A DNA stretch of 15,229 nt from contig JADGQN010000067.1 in assembly GCA_017881765.1 (NCBI GenBank), forward strand, positions 1 to 15,229, given 5' to 3'. Source of the stretch: Syntrophobacterales bacterium. Its GTDB lineage: Bacteria; Desulfobacterota; Syntrophorhabdia; Syntrophorhabdales; WCHB1-27. Both the position numbers and the translations under genes were made by a program. Shown piece after piece: positions 1 to 6,398 of this stretch. Below the pieces are notes generated by a model. It had not been told where the DNA came from and did no database searches. It was given only the letters and a program-made list of their open reading frames with translations. The stretch's first letter is position 1. Each line of letters begins with the position of its first letter.

Positions 1-1
1 T

Positions 2-151
2 GTATACTGCCCAACTTCCACCAGGACCCAGCAGTGCGAGCTCATCGAGATAACACCGGTCCGTGAAGTCTCGGATAGTCTCATGGCCGTAGAGGGCCTC
101 AAGGACGGACAGGAGATCGTTCTTACCGCCATAGACCTGGAGAAGCCATGA
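2..151 (+). CDS. HlyD-type RND periplasmic adaptor, C-terminal end (partial)
   Basis: An open frame runs in from the left edge and stops at TGA 149-151, giving about 49 residues. The readable end (…ELIEITPVREVSDSLMAVEG, then LKDGQEIVLTAIDLEKP) has the usual end of a membrane-fusion/HlyD adaptor: a short beta strand followed by 'v.GLk.Gq.iV'. Such proteins bridge an inner-membrane RND pump to an outer-membrane channel in the periplasm. The complete RND gene starts 34 bp downstream on the same strand, which is the classical adaptor-pump operon order, so context supports the call. The fragment alone is too short for a confident family assignment. The N-terminus, signal peptide and hairpin domain are outside the window. 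Confidence 0.65.
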   Translation, partial: VYCPTSTRTQQCELIEITPVREVSDSLMAVEGLKDGQEIVLTAIDLEKP

Positions 152-176
152 GGAAAGCGGGCCGAAAAAGGGTATT

Positions 177-180
177 GGAG
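177..180 (+). promoter_or_regulatory. Ribosome binding site of the RND gene
   Basis: GGAG lies 5 nt upstream of the ATG at 186 and supports that start. No separate promoter is visible between the adaptor stop (151) and this site, so the pump is presumably co-transcribed with the adaptor. Confidence 0.6.
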
Positions 181-185
181 CGCGT

Positions 186-3100
186 ATGAGACGTTGGATC
201 GTTTTTGTGAGTTCGCATAGTGGCCTGTTCCTGATGCTTTCACTTGTTCTGTTTGGTCTCTCGCTCTTCGTCGTCAGAGAACTTAACGTCGAGGCTTTTC
301 CTGATCCTTCGCCTCCTACGGTCGAGATTGTCTCGATTTACGAAGGTAAATCTGCCGAAGAAGTGGAAAGGCAGATCACCATACCCGTGGAGATCGGCCT
401 TGCCGGCATGAGGGGCCTGGAGAGGATCAACTCCGTCTCTCTTTACGGTCTCTCTGATGTGAAATGCAAGTTCTCCTACGACATCCCCTATCGGGAGGCG
501 CGACAGGAGGTGATTAACAGGCTGTCAGATACATCTCTGCCCGACGGTGTGCAGCCCAACCTCATCCCGAGTCCCATGGGCGAAGTGATGCAGTACGTGC
601 TCTATGGCTCCAACAACCTGATGGAACTGAGGACCCTCCAGGACTGGACAGTGGGCAGGTACATCAAGACAGCTCAGGGCGTTGAAGATGTGGCAAGTTA
701 CGGCGGGTTCATCAAAGCATACGTGGTCAAAGTGATCCCTCAAGACCTTATAAAATACGGCATTACCCTCTCCCAGGTGATTGATGCCCTTGCCAAATCG
801 AACGTCAACGTAGGAGGCAGAACCGTCGAGATGGGAGACCAGTATTACATGGTGCGGGGCCTGGGGCTGATCAAAAGTCTGCAAGATGTGGAGAATAATG
901 TTGTCTCCTACAAGAACGGGAAAGCGGTTCTCATCAAACACATAGCCCAGGTGAGCCTCGGGAACATTCCGAGGACCGGCATCGTTATACACAACTACCA
1001 TGACGACGTAGTGATGGGAAACGTAATCCTGAGGAGGGGCGAGAAGAGCATTCCTTCTATTAAGGCAGTTAACGAAAAGGTCGCTGAACTGAATAACACC
1101 ATACTCCCTAAAGGCATAAAGATAGTGCCCTACTATGAACGGTGGGGGCTCATCGCCTCGGTCATCAAACGCGTACTCGAATCGGCCTCCTTAGGGGTCT
1201 TGCTGGTGGCGGTCGCACTTTTTCTCTTCCTCGGGAACCTGCGGGCGGCAATCATCACCGCGCTGGTCATACCTATCTCCCTTGCCATTACCCTCGCGGT
1301 AATGACGGCAATGGGCGACTCCGCAAACCTGCTTTCCATCGGGGCCATCGACTTTGGTATCATTGCGGATATCAGTCTTGTGCTCACGGAGAATTACGTG
1401 AGGGTTTCGCGACAGCATAAGGAAACTCAGACGAGAGCTACCAAAGAACGGGCTATGATTAAGGCCACGGGAGAGGTTGGTACTCCGATCATGCTTCTGG
1501 TCCTCATTATCGTCCTTGCTCTCATTCCCATCTTCACTATGAAGGGAGCGGAAAAGCAGATATTCTCACCCATGGCGAAGACCTATGCGTACGCCCTCTT
1601 TTTCACTCTGCTCCTGACGTTCACGTACCTGGTGGCCGCCATCCACACCTTCTTGGAGGGTCACGAGGGAAAGGAGTTCAGGTTCTTCGAGGTGATGCAG
1701 CATTACTATGTCGAGTTCGTCAGGTCACTTTTCAAGAGGGCGCGTCTCGTACTTCTGGTTGCGTCTATTGTGATTTTCGCAGGATTTCTGGTCGGGTTCA
1801 AGGTTATCGGCACCCAGTTCCTCCCCAAAATGGATGAAGGGAACATATACGTCAGGGTTACCTTCCCCTATTCCATAGCGCTCAGCAAGACCCATGAAAA
1901 TGCCCAAAAGGTGAGAGATATACTCATGGGCTTCCAGGAAGTGAAGACGGTTGCCGTGCGCGTGGGAAGGCCGGAAGATGGCACGGACGCGACAGGCCCC
2001 TTCAACAGCGAATATTATGTGGGCCTGCGTCCATACGGTGAGTGGAAGAGGGGCGGAATAAAGGAGGACCTAGAGGGTGAGATGAGGCAGAAGATCACCA
2101 GGCTCTTCCCCAATGCCACGATCACGGTCTCTCAATACATGCAGGACAACCTCGAAGAGATGACAAGCGGGGTAAAAGGTGAAAATGCAGTTAAAATCTT
2201 CGGTGAGGACCTCTCCGAACTTGACAGGCTGGCGAGAGAGGTAAAAGAAAAGATACAAGGAGTGCCTGGTGTTGAGGAGGTAGGTGTTTTCAGGGAACTG
2301 GGCCAGCCCAATTTACTGATCGAAGTGAACAGGGAAAATGCATCAGCGGTGGGTCTGAGTGTCCAGGAGGTCCTGGATATGGTCTCCGCGGCCCTGGGCG
2401 GCAAGGTAGCGAGCCAGATTATCGAAGGGGAGAAAAGATTTGCCCTTCAGGTAAGCTTCCCCTACGATTACCGAAGGGCGCCGGAAAAGATAGCAACCAT
2501 CCCCATAGTCCTGCCCTCCGGAGGCATCGTGCCGCTCTCGAGGGTGGCCTCGATACGGTACGAGACGGGGGCTTCATTCATCTACCGGGAAGGCTATAAA
2601 CGGTATATCCCCATAAAATTCGGCGTCGTCTCAAAAGATCTGGGTGGAACCGTGGCAAAGGCCCAGAAGGAAGCGGGGACGGTCAAGCTGCCGGAAGGTT
2701 ATTACATGCGATGGAGCGGCATATTCAATGAGATGAAAGAAGCCTTCCTGCGCTTTTACTTCTCAATTCCCTTGGCCATTTTTCTCATCGTGATTCTGCT
2801 TTACGTCTTCTACGGCAATATGAGGAACGTGCTGCTCACTATCGTTGCTCCACTCTGCACGGTGTTCGGCGGGCTCATCAGTCTATTGGTGACCGGGCAG
2901 TCTCTCAGCATATCCGCGATAGTCGGTTTTGTCTCAGTAATCGGGATCTCCATCTTCAACACGGTGATATGGATCACCCACTATATCGAAGTCTACAAGG
3001 AAAAAAAACAGAAAGAAGAAGCAACCCTTGAAACGGTCCGTGCCAAATTCAGGCCCGTGCTCATGGGTGGTCTCATAGCCTCTCTCGGGCTCCTCCCTGC

Positions 3101-3236
3101 TTCATTGGCCCATGGCGTTGGCAGCCAGATTCAGAAGCCACTTGCCATCGTCATCGTGGGGGGCATGTTGATAGGAACATGCATCATCCTGCTGGTCATG
3201 CCACTTCTCTTCAGATTCGTGCGCACTGAGGAATAG
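186..3236 (+). CDS. RND efflux transporter, heavy-metal (CzcA/CusA-like) type
   Basis: This is a 1016-residue inner-membrane proton-driven efflux pump, full length for the family. TM1 lies at about residues 12-30. It is followed by the conserved porter-domain segment 'SAEEVERQITIPVEIGLAGM' (from residue 56) typical of the HME branch, then a multi-span block from about 330. TM4 carries D389, D395 and E402 in the pattern DFG-xx-AD-xxxxxx-EN, matching the proton-relay/metal triad of CzcA-type pumps (D402/D408/E415 in CzcA by family knowledge). A second periplasmic porter region and a second membrane block follow and end near residue 1012. The adaptor tail immediately upstream completes a bipartite export operon. 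Odd point: the residue after D395 is Ile where CzcA relatives usually have Gly. Substrate cannot be read from sequence; a divalent or monovalent metal is most likely from the subfamily. Confidence 0.9.
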   Translation: MRRWIVFVSSHSGLFLMLSLVLFGLSLFVVRELNVEAFPDPSPPTVEIVSIYEGKSAEEVERQITIPVEIGLAGMRGLERINSVSLYGLSDVKCKFSYDIPYREARQEVINRLSDTSLPDGVQPNLIPSPMGEVMQYVLYGSNNLMELRTLQDWTVGRYIKTAQGVEDVASYGGFIKAYVVKVIPQDLIKYGITLSQVIDALAKSNVNVGGRTVEMGDQYYMVRGLGLIKSLQDVENNVVSYKNGKAVLIKHIAQVSLGNIPRTGIVIHNYHDDVVMGNVILRRGEKSIPSIKAVNEKVAELNNTILPKGIKIVPYYERWGLIASVIKRVLESASLGVLLVAVALFLFLGNLRAAIITALVIPISLAITLAVMTAMGDSANLLSIGAIDFGIIADISLVLTENYVRVSRQHKETQTRATKERAMIKATGEVGTPIMLLVLIIVLALIPIFTMKGAEKQIFSPMAKTYAYALFFTLLLTFTYLVAAIHTFLEGHEGKEFRFFEVMQHYYVEFVRSLFKRARLVLLVASIVIFAGFLVGFKVIGTQFLPKMDEGNIYVRVTFPYSIALSKTHENAQKVRDILMGFQEVKTVAVRVGRPEDGTDATGPFNSEYYVGLRPYGEWKRGGIKEDLEGEMRQKITRLFPNATITVSQYMQDNLEEMTSGVKGENAVKIFGEDLSELDRLAREVKEKIQGVPGVEEVGVFRELGQPNLLIEVNRENASAVGLSVQEVLDMVSAALGGKVASQIIEGEKRFALQVSFPYDYRRAPEKIATIPIVLPSGGIVPLSRVASIRYETGASFIYREGYKRYIPIKFGVVSKDLGGTVAKAQKEAGTVKLPEGYYMRWSGIFNEMKEAFLRFYFSIPLAIFLIVILLYVFYGNMRNVLLTIVAPLCTVFGGLISLLVTGQSLSISAIVGFVSVIGISIFNTVIWITHYIEVYKEKKQKEEATLETVRAKFRPVLMGGLIASLGLLPASLAHGVGSQIQKPLAIVIVGGMLIGTCIILLVMPLLFRFVRTEE

Positions 3237-3277
3237 TGTGGGCGGCCCCTGAAAACCGGCGTGTAGAAACTTTTCTG

Positions 3278-3306
3278 TTGACACCGCAGGGCATTGGAAT
3301 TATAAG
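3278..3306 (+). promoter_or_regulatory. Sigma-70 promoter for the NRAMP/MgtE-like operon
   Basis: A perfect -35 hexamer TTGACA (3278-3283) is followed after exactly 17 nt by TATAAG (3301-3306), one mismatch from the -10 consensus. Transcription would begin near 3313. The first transporter codon at 3554 is then preceded by an unusually long leader of about 240 nt. The promoter sits in the gap after the RND stop at 3236, so this operon is expressed independently of the pump. Confidence 0.75.
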
Positions 3307-3342
3307 ATTACTGGAAAAAATATCCACAGGAGTGATGAGGTT

Positions 3343-3426
3343 ATGGAAGACGACCCTGGCGGTCACCCATCTGACGATTGGAGCGAACCGCTCCAGCCTC
3401 TGAGTTTCGTCGCTCAGATCTCCTGA
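3343..3426 (+). CDS. Acidic/proline-rich leader peptide (27 aa), MgtL-like
   Basis: ATG 3343 opens 27 codons to TGA 3424-3426. AGGAG at 3328-3332 lies 10 nt upstream. The peptide begins M-E-D-D-P and continues with P9, D11, D12, E15, P16 and P19; the rest is unremarkable. By established knowledge, N-terminal runs of acidic residues mixed with proline destabilise translating ribosomes when Mg2+ is scarce. The Salmonella/E. coli MgtL leader (MEPDP...) uses this to control mgtA. Here the ORF sits inside the leader of a probable Mg2+ transporter, spans the hairpins, and stops about 10 nt before a terminator-like hairpin. That is the geometry of a translation-dependent attenuator. A product as short as this could be spurious; the start, RBS, composition and placement together favour it being real. 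Confidence 0.5.
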   Translation: MEDDPGGHPSDDWSEPLQPLSFVAQIS

Positions 3427-3436
3427 TCTCTTCGAC

Positions 3437-3462
3437 CTTCTCGGAGACCGGAAGCGGTTTTT
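3437..3462 (+). terminator. Terminator-like hairpin inside the leader (attenuator candidate)
   Basis: CTTC-t-CGG (3437-3444) pairs with CCG-GAAG (3448-3454) around an AGA loop. This gives a 7-bp stem with one bulged T. The stem is followed by CGG and five T (3458-3462). It lies about 10 nt after the leader-peptide stop and about 90 nt before the transporter start, as expected of a conditional terminator. The stem is modest and three bases separate it from the T run, so efficiency is uncertain. Confidence 0.35.
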
Positions 3463-3486
3463 GAGGAGATCCCCGTTAACGTTGTT

Positions 3487-3548
3487 CCCCTCTGTTCCAA
3501 TCTTTGCACGGTTGCCTGCAAGCGTTTGGCCCAATCCTAAAAGAGGGG
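3487..3548 (+). promoter_or_regulatory. Anti-Shine-Dalgarno pairing over the NRAMP ribosome binding site
   Basis: The transporter's Shine-Dalgarno AGAGGGG (3542-3548, 5 nt before ATG 3554) is perfectly complementary over 7 nt to CCCCTCT at 3487-3493. Formation of this helix would hide the initiation site. The upstream GAGG at 3463-3466 could instead capture CCTC 3489-3492, giving a possible anti-anti-SD switch. The complementarity is seen; its use in vivo is inferred. Confidence 0.4.
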
Positions 3549-3553
3549 CGGTA

Positions 3554-4870
3554 ATGTACTGGATCAGCAAGAGCATTCATCTGCTAGAAAGATTTCGGAA
3601 CCGGCTTCTGATTTTTCTCGTTATTCTCGGTCCCGGCGTCATCACCATGATCGCCGACAACGATGCCGGGGGTATAGCCACATACGCAGTCACCGGTTCC
3701 AAATACGGGTTCGGTCTGCTCTGGATTTTCCTCATACTCGTGCCCATGGCGTACTACATCCAGGAGATGACCGTGCGACTCGGTGCGGTCACCAAGCGGG
3801 GCCTCGGCGAGGCAATCTTCGATGGGTTCGGACCATTCTGGGGCTGGTTCTCGCTCTTCGACCTGGCCATTATAAACTGGTGCACCCTTGTCACCGAGTA
3901 CATCGGCATGACCGCGGCCATGGCCATCTTCGGCGTACCCCCCATAATCACCTATATCACCGTCACCGCTATTCTGATGACCGTTGTGCTTTCGGGGAAG
4001 TACTGGACATTCGAGAAGATCACCCTCCTTTTCTGCGGCTTCAATTTTGTCTATATCCCGGCCGCATTCTGGGCGATGGAGACGGGAAGTGCGCCGGCCT
4101 GGGGGGAGGTGTTCAAGGGTTTTTACTCTCCCGATCTTCCCCAGGGTCTCACGGCGGACCTGCTCTTCGTCGTTATGGCCAACATCGGCACCACCATCAC
4201 TCCCTGGCAGATATTTTTTCAGCAGAGCGCGGTCGTCGACAAAGGGCTCGATATAAAGGACATCAGGTTTGGCAAGATAGACACCCTTGCGGGCTCCATC
4301 TTCACCTGCGTCGTGGCCGCATTTATCGTCATTACCACGGGCGCGGCCTTCTATTACCACAACCCGCCCATCCTGGTTGAGGACGCGAGACAGACGGCGG
4401 AAGCCATAGTCCCTCTCTTGCCCCACCGGGAGGGAGTCTGGGCGCGCGCCCTCTTTGGGATCGGCCTTTTCGATGCGGGATTCCTGGGCGCACTCTGCAT
4501 CTCGCTTGCGACCTCGTGGGCCGTGGGTGAGGTCTTCGGTTGGGCCCACTCGCTCAATAAAGGCGTCAAGGACGCCCCGTGGTTCTATGCGATCTATTTC
4601 TTTTTCCTTGCCTCTTCAGGCGCGGTCGTGCTGATCCCGAAAGCGCCTCTGATCATGATCACCATGTTCGTCCAGGTGATAGCGGTGACGCTGCTGCCCG
4701 CCGCGCTCCTCTTCCTCATCCTGCTGCTCAATGACAAGGCCCTCATGGGGGAGCACGTGAACACGCGATGGCAGAATACCGCAAACTGGAGCATCACGGG
4801 GTTTGTTATCATTATGTCTACACTCTTTGGCATTTCCGTGTTGTTTCCCGGCCTTTTTGGGCAGGGGTAG
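3554..4870 (+). CDS. NRAMP-family divalent metal transporter, probable Mg2+-type (NRMT-like)
   Basis: This is an integral membrane importer of the SLC11/NRAMP (MntH) fold with about 10-11 hydrophobic segments in 438 residues. I chose ATG 3554 because AGAGGGG ends 5 nt upstream and homology begins with 'FRNRLLIFLVILGPGVITMI'; an upstream TTG (3461) only adds leader translation. The TM1 metal motif, DPGN in manganese/iron transporters, reads D37-A-G-G40 here, keeping the Asp but losing Pro and Asn. The TM6 motif, MPHN in canonical members, reads T216-P-W-Q219. In the family the TM6 Met selects soft transition metals over Mg2+/Ca2+; its replacement by Thr, with loss of the TM1 Asn, fits the NRAMP-related Mg2+ transporter (NRMT) branch. 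The next gene resembles a Mg2+-sensor domain, which supports that reading. The family is certain; the substrate is inferred. Confidence 0.85.
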   Translation: MYWISKSIHLLERFRNRLLIFLVILGPGVITMIADNDAGGIATYAVTGSKYGFGLLWIFLILVPMAYYIQEMTVRLGAVTKRGLGEAIFDGFGPFWGWFSLFDLAIINWCTLVTEYIGMTAAMAIFGVPPIITYITVTAILMTVVLSGKYWTFEKITLLFCGFNFVYIPAAFWAMETGSAPAWGEVFKGFYSPDLPQGLTADLLFVVMANIGTTITPWQIFFQQSAVVDKGLDIKDIRFGKIDTLAGSIFTCVVAAFIVITTGAAFYYHNPPILVEDARQTAEAIVPLLPHREGVWARALFGIGLFDAGFLGALCISLATSWAVGEVFGWAHSLNKGVKDAPWFYAIYFFFLASSGAVVLIPKAPLIMITMFVQVIAVTLLPAALLFLILLLNDKALMGEHVNTRWQNTANWSITGFVIIMSTLFGISVLFPGLFGQG

Positions 4871-4874
4871 GAGG
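4869..4874 (+). promoter_or_regulatory. Ribosome binding site overlapping the NRAMP stop codon
   Basis: A full-consensus AGGAGG overlaps the TAG stop of the transporter (4868-4870) and lies 5 nt before the next ATG (4880). This arrangement usually couples translation of the downstream protein to that of the transporter. Confidence 0.7.
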
Positions 4875-4879
4875 TTCCC

Positions 4880-6157
4880 ATGTCGGTGAGCAAGGATGTG
4901 AGCTTTGCAGATGCCATAAGCAGTAAGGAGTTCCGGTTCTTCTGGTTCTCCGAGCTTCTGAACCGACCAATTGCAACGGTCAGCGGAGAGCGGCTCGGAA
5001 AGCTCTCCGACCTGGTGTTCCATCTTCGCGAGCCTTATCCGGGCGCGGTGGGGATTTATATGGAGCACGGGTGGGGAAAGCCGACAGAGTTCATACCGTG
5101 GGAGAAAGTCGTCGATGTCGGTAAGAAGACTGTTGTGGTGCAGCCCCCCGAAGGCGCCGTAACCTATCCGCCGTTTGTCGATCAGCCGGGATGGATCCTG
5201 ATAAATGAGCATCTGATGGGACGTACCATCCTCGACACGGACGGCAGGCGCGTGGAGGTCGTCAATGATGTCCAGTTGCTTGAGTCGAGGGCACGCCTGA
5301 TTATCATCCATGTCGACGTTTCATTCAATGGGTTTCTGAGAAAATGGGGCTTGGGCGGTCTTCGCTGGATAGCCGACAAGTTCATTCCGTGGCGTTACGT
5401 GCAACCCTTCTCCCTCGAAGATGCGGTCAAGACCGACACGGTTTCCCTCTCCGTCACCAAAGAGCAGGCGATGGAGTTGCCGGGCGAGGACCTTGCCGAC
5501 GTGCTCGAGATGCTCTCCGGTGAGGAGCAGGAAGCCTTCTTCTCCGCCTTAGACCCTGAAAAGGCCGCGGAATCGCTGCTGCATGCGGAACCGAGGGCGA
5601 AACGGCAACTCATCGAGGACCTCCCGAAAGAGCGCGCCCAGGTAATTCTTGCAGAGCTCTCGATCCCCCAACTGGCGGACCTTTTCTCGGTTCTGCCCCA
5701 CGATGATGTCACGGAACTCATGCAACTGCTTCCCGAGGAGAGTGCGAAAAGGATCCGGCAGTTACTTTCCGAGCAGGAGGCAAGGGCCCGGGACTTCATG
5801 TCATCCGACTATCTTGTGTTTAAACCGGGGACAACGGTAGGGGAAGCATTGCAGACCATCAGGAAATCGGGGCTTGATCCTGACACGATCTCTTACATTT
5901 ATGTCGTGAGTGAGGCAGGGCAGCTTGTCGGAGTTGTTGACCTCAGAGAACTTGTTCTTGCACCTGACGATGCGCATCTCGATGATGTAATGGCTTCATC
6001 CGTGGTCGCCGCCGAAGAGGATAAGAGCCGGGAAGACCTTGAGGAGATCTTTGCAAAGTATCGATACCGCATGCTGCCGGTCGTGGATGGGCAGGACCAT
6101 CTGCTCGGGGCGATTCGTTACAGCGACCTGATGCAACCTGAGCATGAAAAGACGTGA
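4880..6157 (+). CDS. Soluble PRC-barrel / MgtE_N / CBS-pair protein (detached Mg2+ sensor)
   Basis: The product has 425 residues and no membrane segment. The N-terminal part (about 25-165) contains two PRC-barrel-like beta segments, e.g. 'RPIATVSGERLGKLSDLVF' and 'MGRTILDTDGRRVEVVNDV'. Residues about 200-295 are the helical MgtE N-domain repeat ('LADLFSVLPHDDVTELMQLL'). Residues about 300-418 form a CBS pair beginning ARDFMSSD, with the 'YIYVVSEAGQLVGVVDLREL' core. In MgtE this N+CBS unit binds Mg2+ and gates the channel that follows it; here the protein ends right after the CBS pair. It starts 9 nt after the transporter stop, so the simplest inference is that it senses cytosolic Mg2+ (or a nucleotide through the CBS pair) and controls the adjacent NRAMP protein. 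PRC domains may mediate docking. Domain calls are firm; the partner and ligand are inferred. Confidence 0.85.
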   Translation: MSVSKDVSFADAISSKEFRFFWFSELLNRPIATVSGERLGKLSDLVFHLREPYPGAVGIYMEHGWGKPTEFIPWEKVVDVGKKTVVVQPPEGAVTYPPFVDQPGWILINEHLMGRTILDTDGRRVEVVNDVQLLESRARLIIIHVDVSFNGFLRKWGLGGLRWIADKFIPWRYVQPFSLEDAVKTDTVSLSVTKEQAMELPGEDLADVLEMLSGEEQEAFFSALDPEKAAESLLHAEPRAKRQLIEDLPKERAQVILAELSIPQLADLFSVLPHDDVTELMQLLPEESAKRIRQLLSEQEARARDFMSSDYLVFKPGTTVGEALQTIRKSGLDPDTISYIYVVSEAGQLVGVVDLRELVLAPDDAHLDDVMASSVVAAEEDKSREDLEEIFAKYRYRMLPVVDGQDHLLGAIRYSDLMQPEHEKT

Positions 6158-6165
6158 GGTGTGTT

Positions 6166-6279
6166 ATGCCGCGCATAAAGATGACGCTAATGGCAAGAGT
6201 CGCTCTGGGTTTCCTGAGCTTTTACCTGCTCTTCCTGGTTACCCTGATCATCGTGAAATTTGTCAAGAACGTATGGTAG
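6166..6279 (+). CDS. Small single-span membrane protein (37 aa), third gene of the metal operon
   Basis: ATG 6166 runs 37 codons to TAG 6277-6279. A GAGG (6156-6159) overlaps the stop of the preceding gene and lies 6 nt from the ATG, so the frame looks translationally coupled. The peptide has a basic N-terminus (MPRIKMTLMAR), one hydrophobic helix of about 20 residues (ALGFLSFYLLFLVTLIIV) and a short basic tail (KFVKNVW), a clean inner-membrane single-span topology. I recognise no family. Small membrane proteins that bind and stabilise or inhibit Mg2+ transporters are known (MgtS, MgtR), and position here suggests a similar accessory role for the NRAMP transporter; that is inference. It could also be chance, but the RBS, spacing and composition argue for a gene. 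Confidence 0.6.
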   Translation: MPRIKMTLMARVALGFLSFYLLFLVTLIIVKFVKNVW

Positions 6280-6398
6280 CACGGCACGGTGGGACAGTTT
6301 CTAGATCTCAATATCCTACAGGATGCTTCCTTCCAGGATGCTCCGCTACCGCTATGGAATTTGGAATTTGAAGTTAGAGATAACTTTTCAGAAGAGGG
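6280..6398. other. Convergent intergenic gap
   Basis: These 119 bases separate the convergent metal operon and the methyltransferase-like gene. They contain a short direct repeat (AGGATGCT twice around 6321-6342) and a tandem GGAATTT pair near 6356-6369. An imperfect inverted repeat CAGAAG/CTTCTG (6389-6394 with 6413-6418) spans the end of the minus-strand gene but has no T run on the correct side. I see no convincing terminator. Confidence 0.4.

Larger units (their letters stand above)
3313..3553 (+). promoter_or_regulatory. Structured regulatory leader of the metal-transporter operon
   Basis: This ~240-nt leader holds a short ORF (3343-3426), overlapping inverted repeats and a Shine-Dalgarno sequestration pair. 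Visible helices are GGAGCG/CGCTCC (3380-3385 with 3389-3394), ATCTGACGA/TCG-C-TCAGAT (3369-3377 with 3410-3419), the competing TCTGAG/CTCAGA (3399-3404 with 3413-3418), AGATC/GATCT (3416-3420 with 3425-3429), the long-range GATCTCCT/AGGAGATC (3417-3424 with 3464-3471), and CCCCTCT/AGAGGGG (3487-3493 with 3542-3548). Several share strands and so cannot coexist, as in attenuators and riboswitch expression platforms. The C/U-rich, G-poor tract after about 3483 could also load Rho. I could not match it by eye to known Mn2+ (yybP-ykoY) or Mg2+ (ykoK) riboswitch cores. The regulatory role is inferred. Confidence 0.5.

Noticed and set aside
3237..3277. Rho-independent terminator after the RND gene
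   Set aside because: Only scattered GC-rich complementarity is present, with no stem plus T run of useful length.
3335..3403. Alternative leader ORF from ATG 3335 (22 codons, other frame)
   Set aside because: Its AGGAG lies only 2 nt from the ATG, too close for efficient initiation. The ATG at 3343 has 10-nt spacing and a more telling composition.
3461..3553. Upstream TTG start giving the NRAMP protein 31 extra residues
   Set aside because: The added residues do not resemble NRAMP N-termini and overlap the attenuator T run and anti-SD. ATG 3554 has a strong, well-spaced RBS.
3313..3553. Known Mn2+ (yybP-ykoY) or Mg2+ (ykoK) riboswitch
   Set aside because: By eye I could not find the conserved cores of either class. 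The leader ORF with competing hairpins explains the region better; a covariance-model search would settle it.
3584..4549. 321-codon open frame on the minus strand opposite the NRAMP gene
   Set aside because: It is antisense to a clear membrane-protein gene. Its charged, G/R/D/E-rich translation is typical of a shadow frame and shows no domain.
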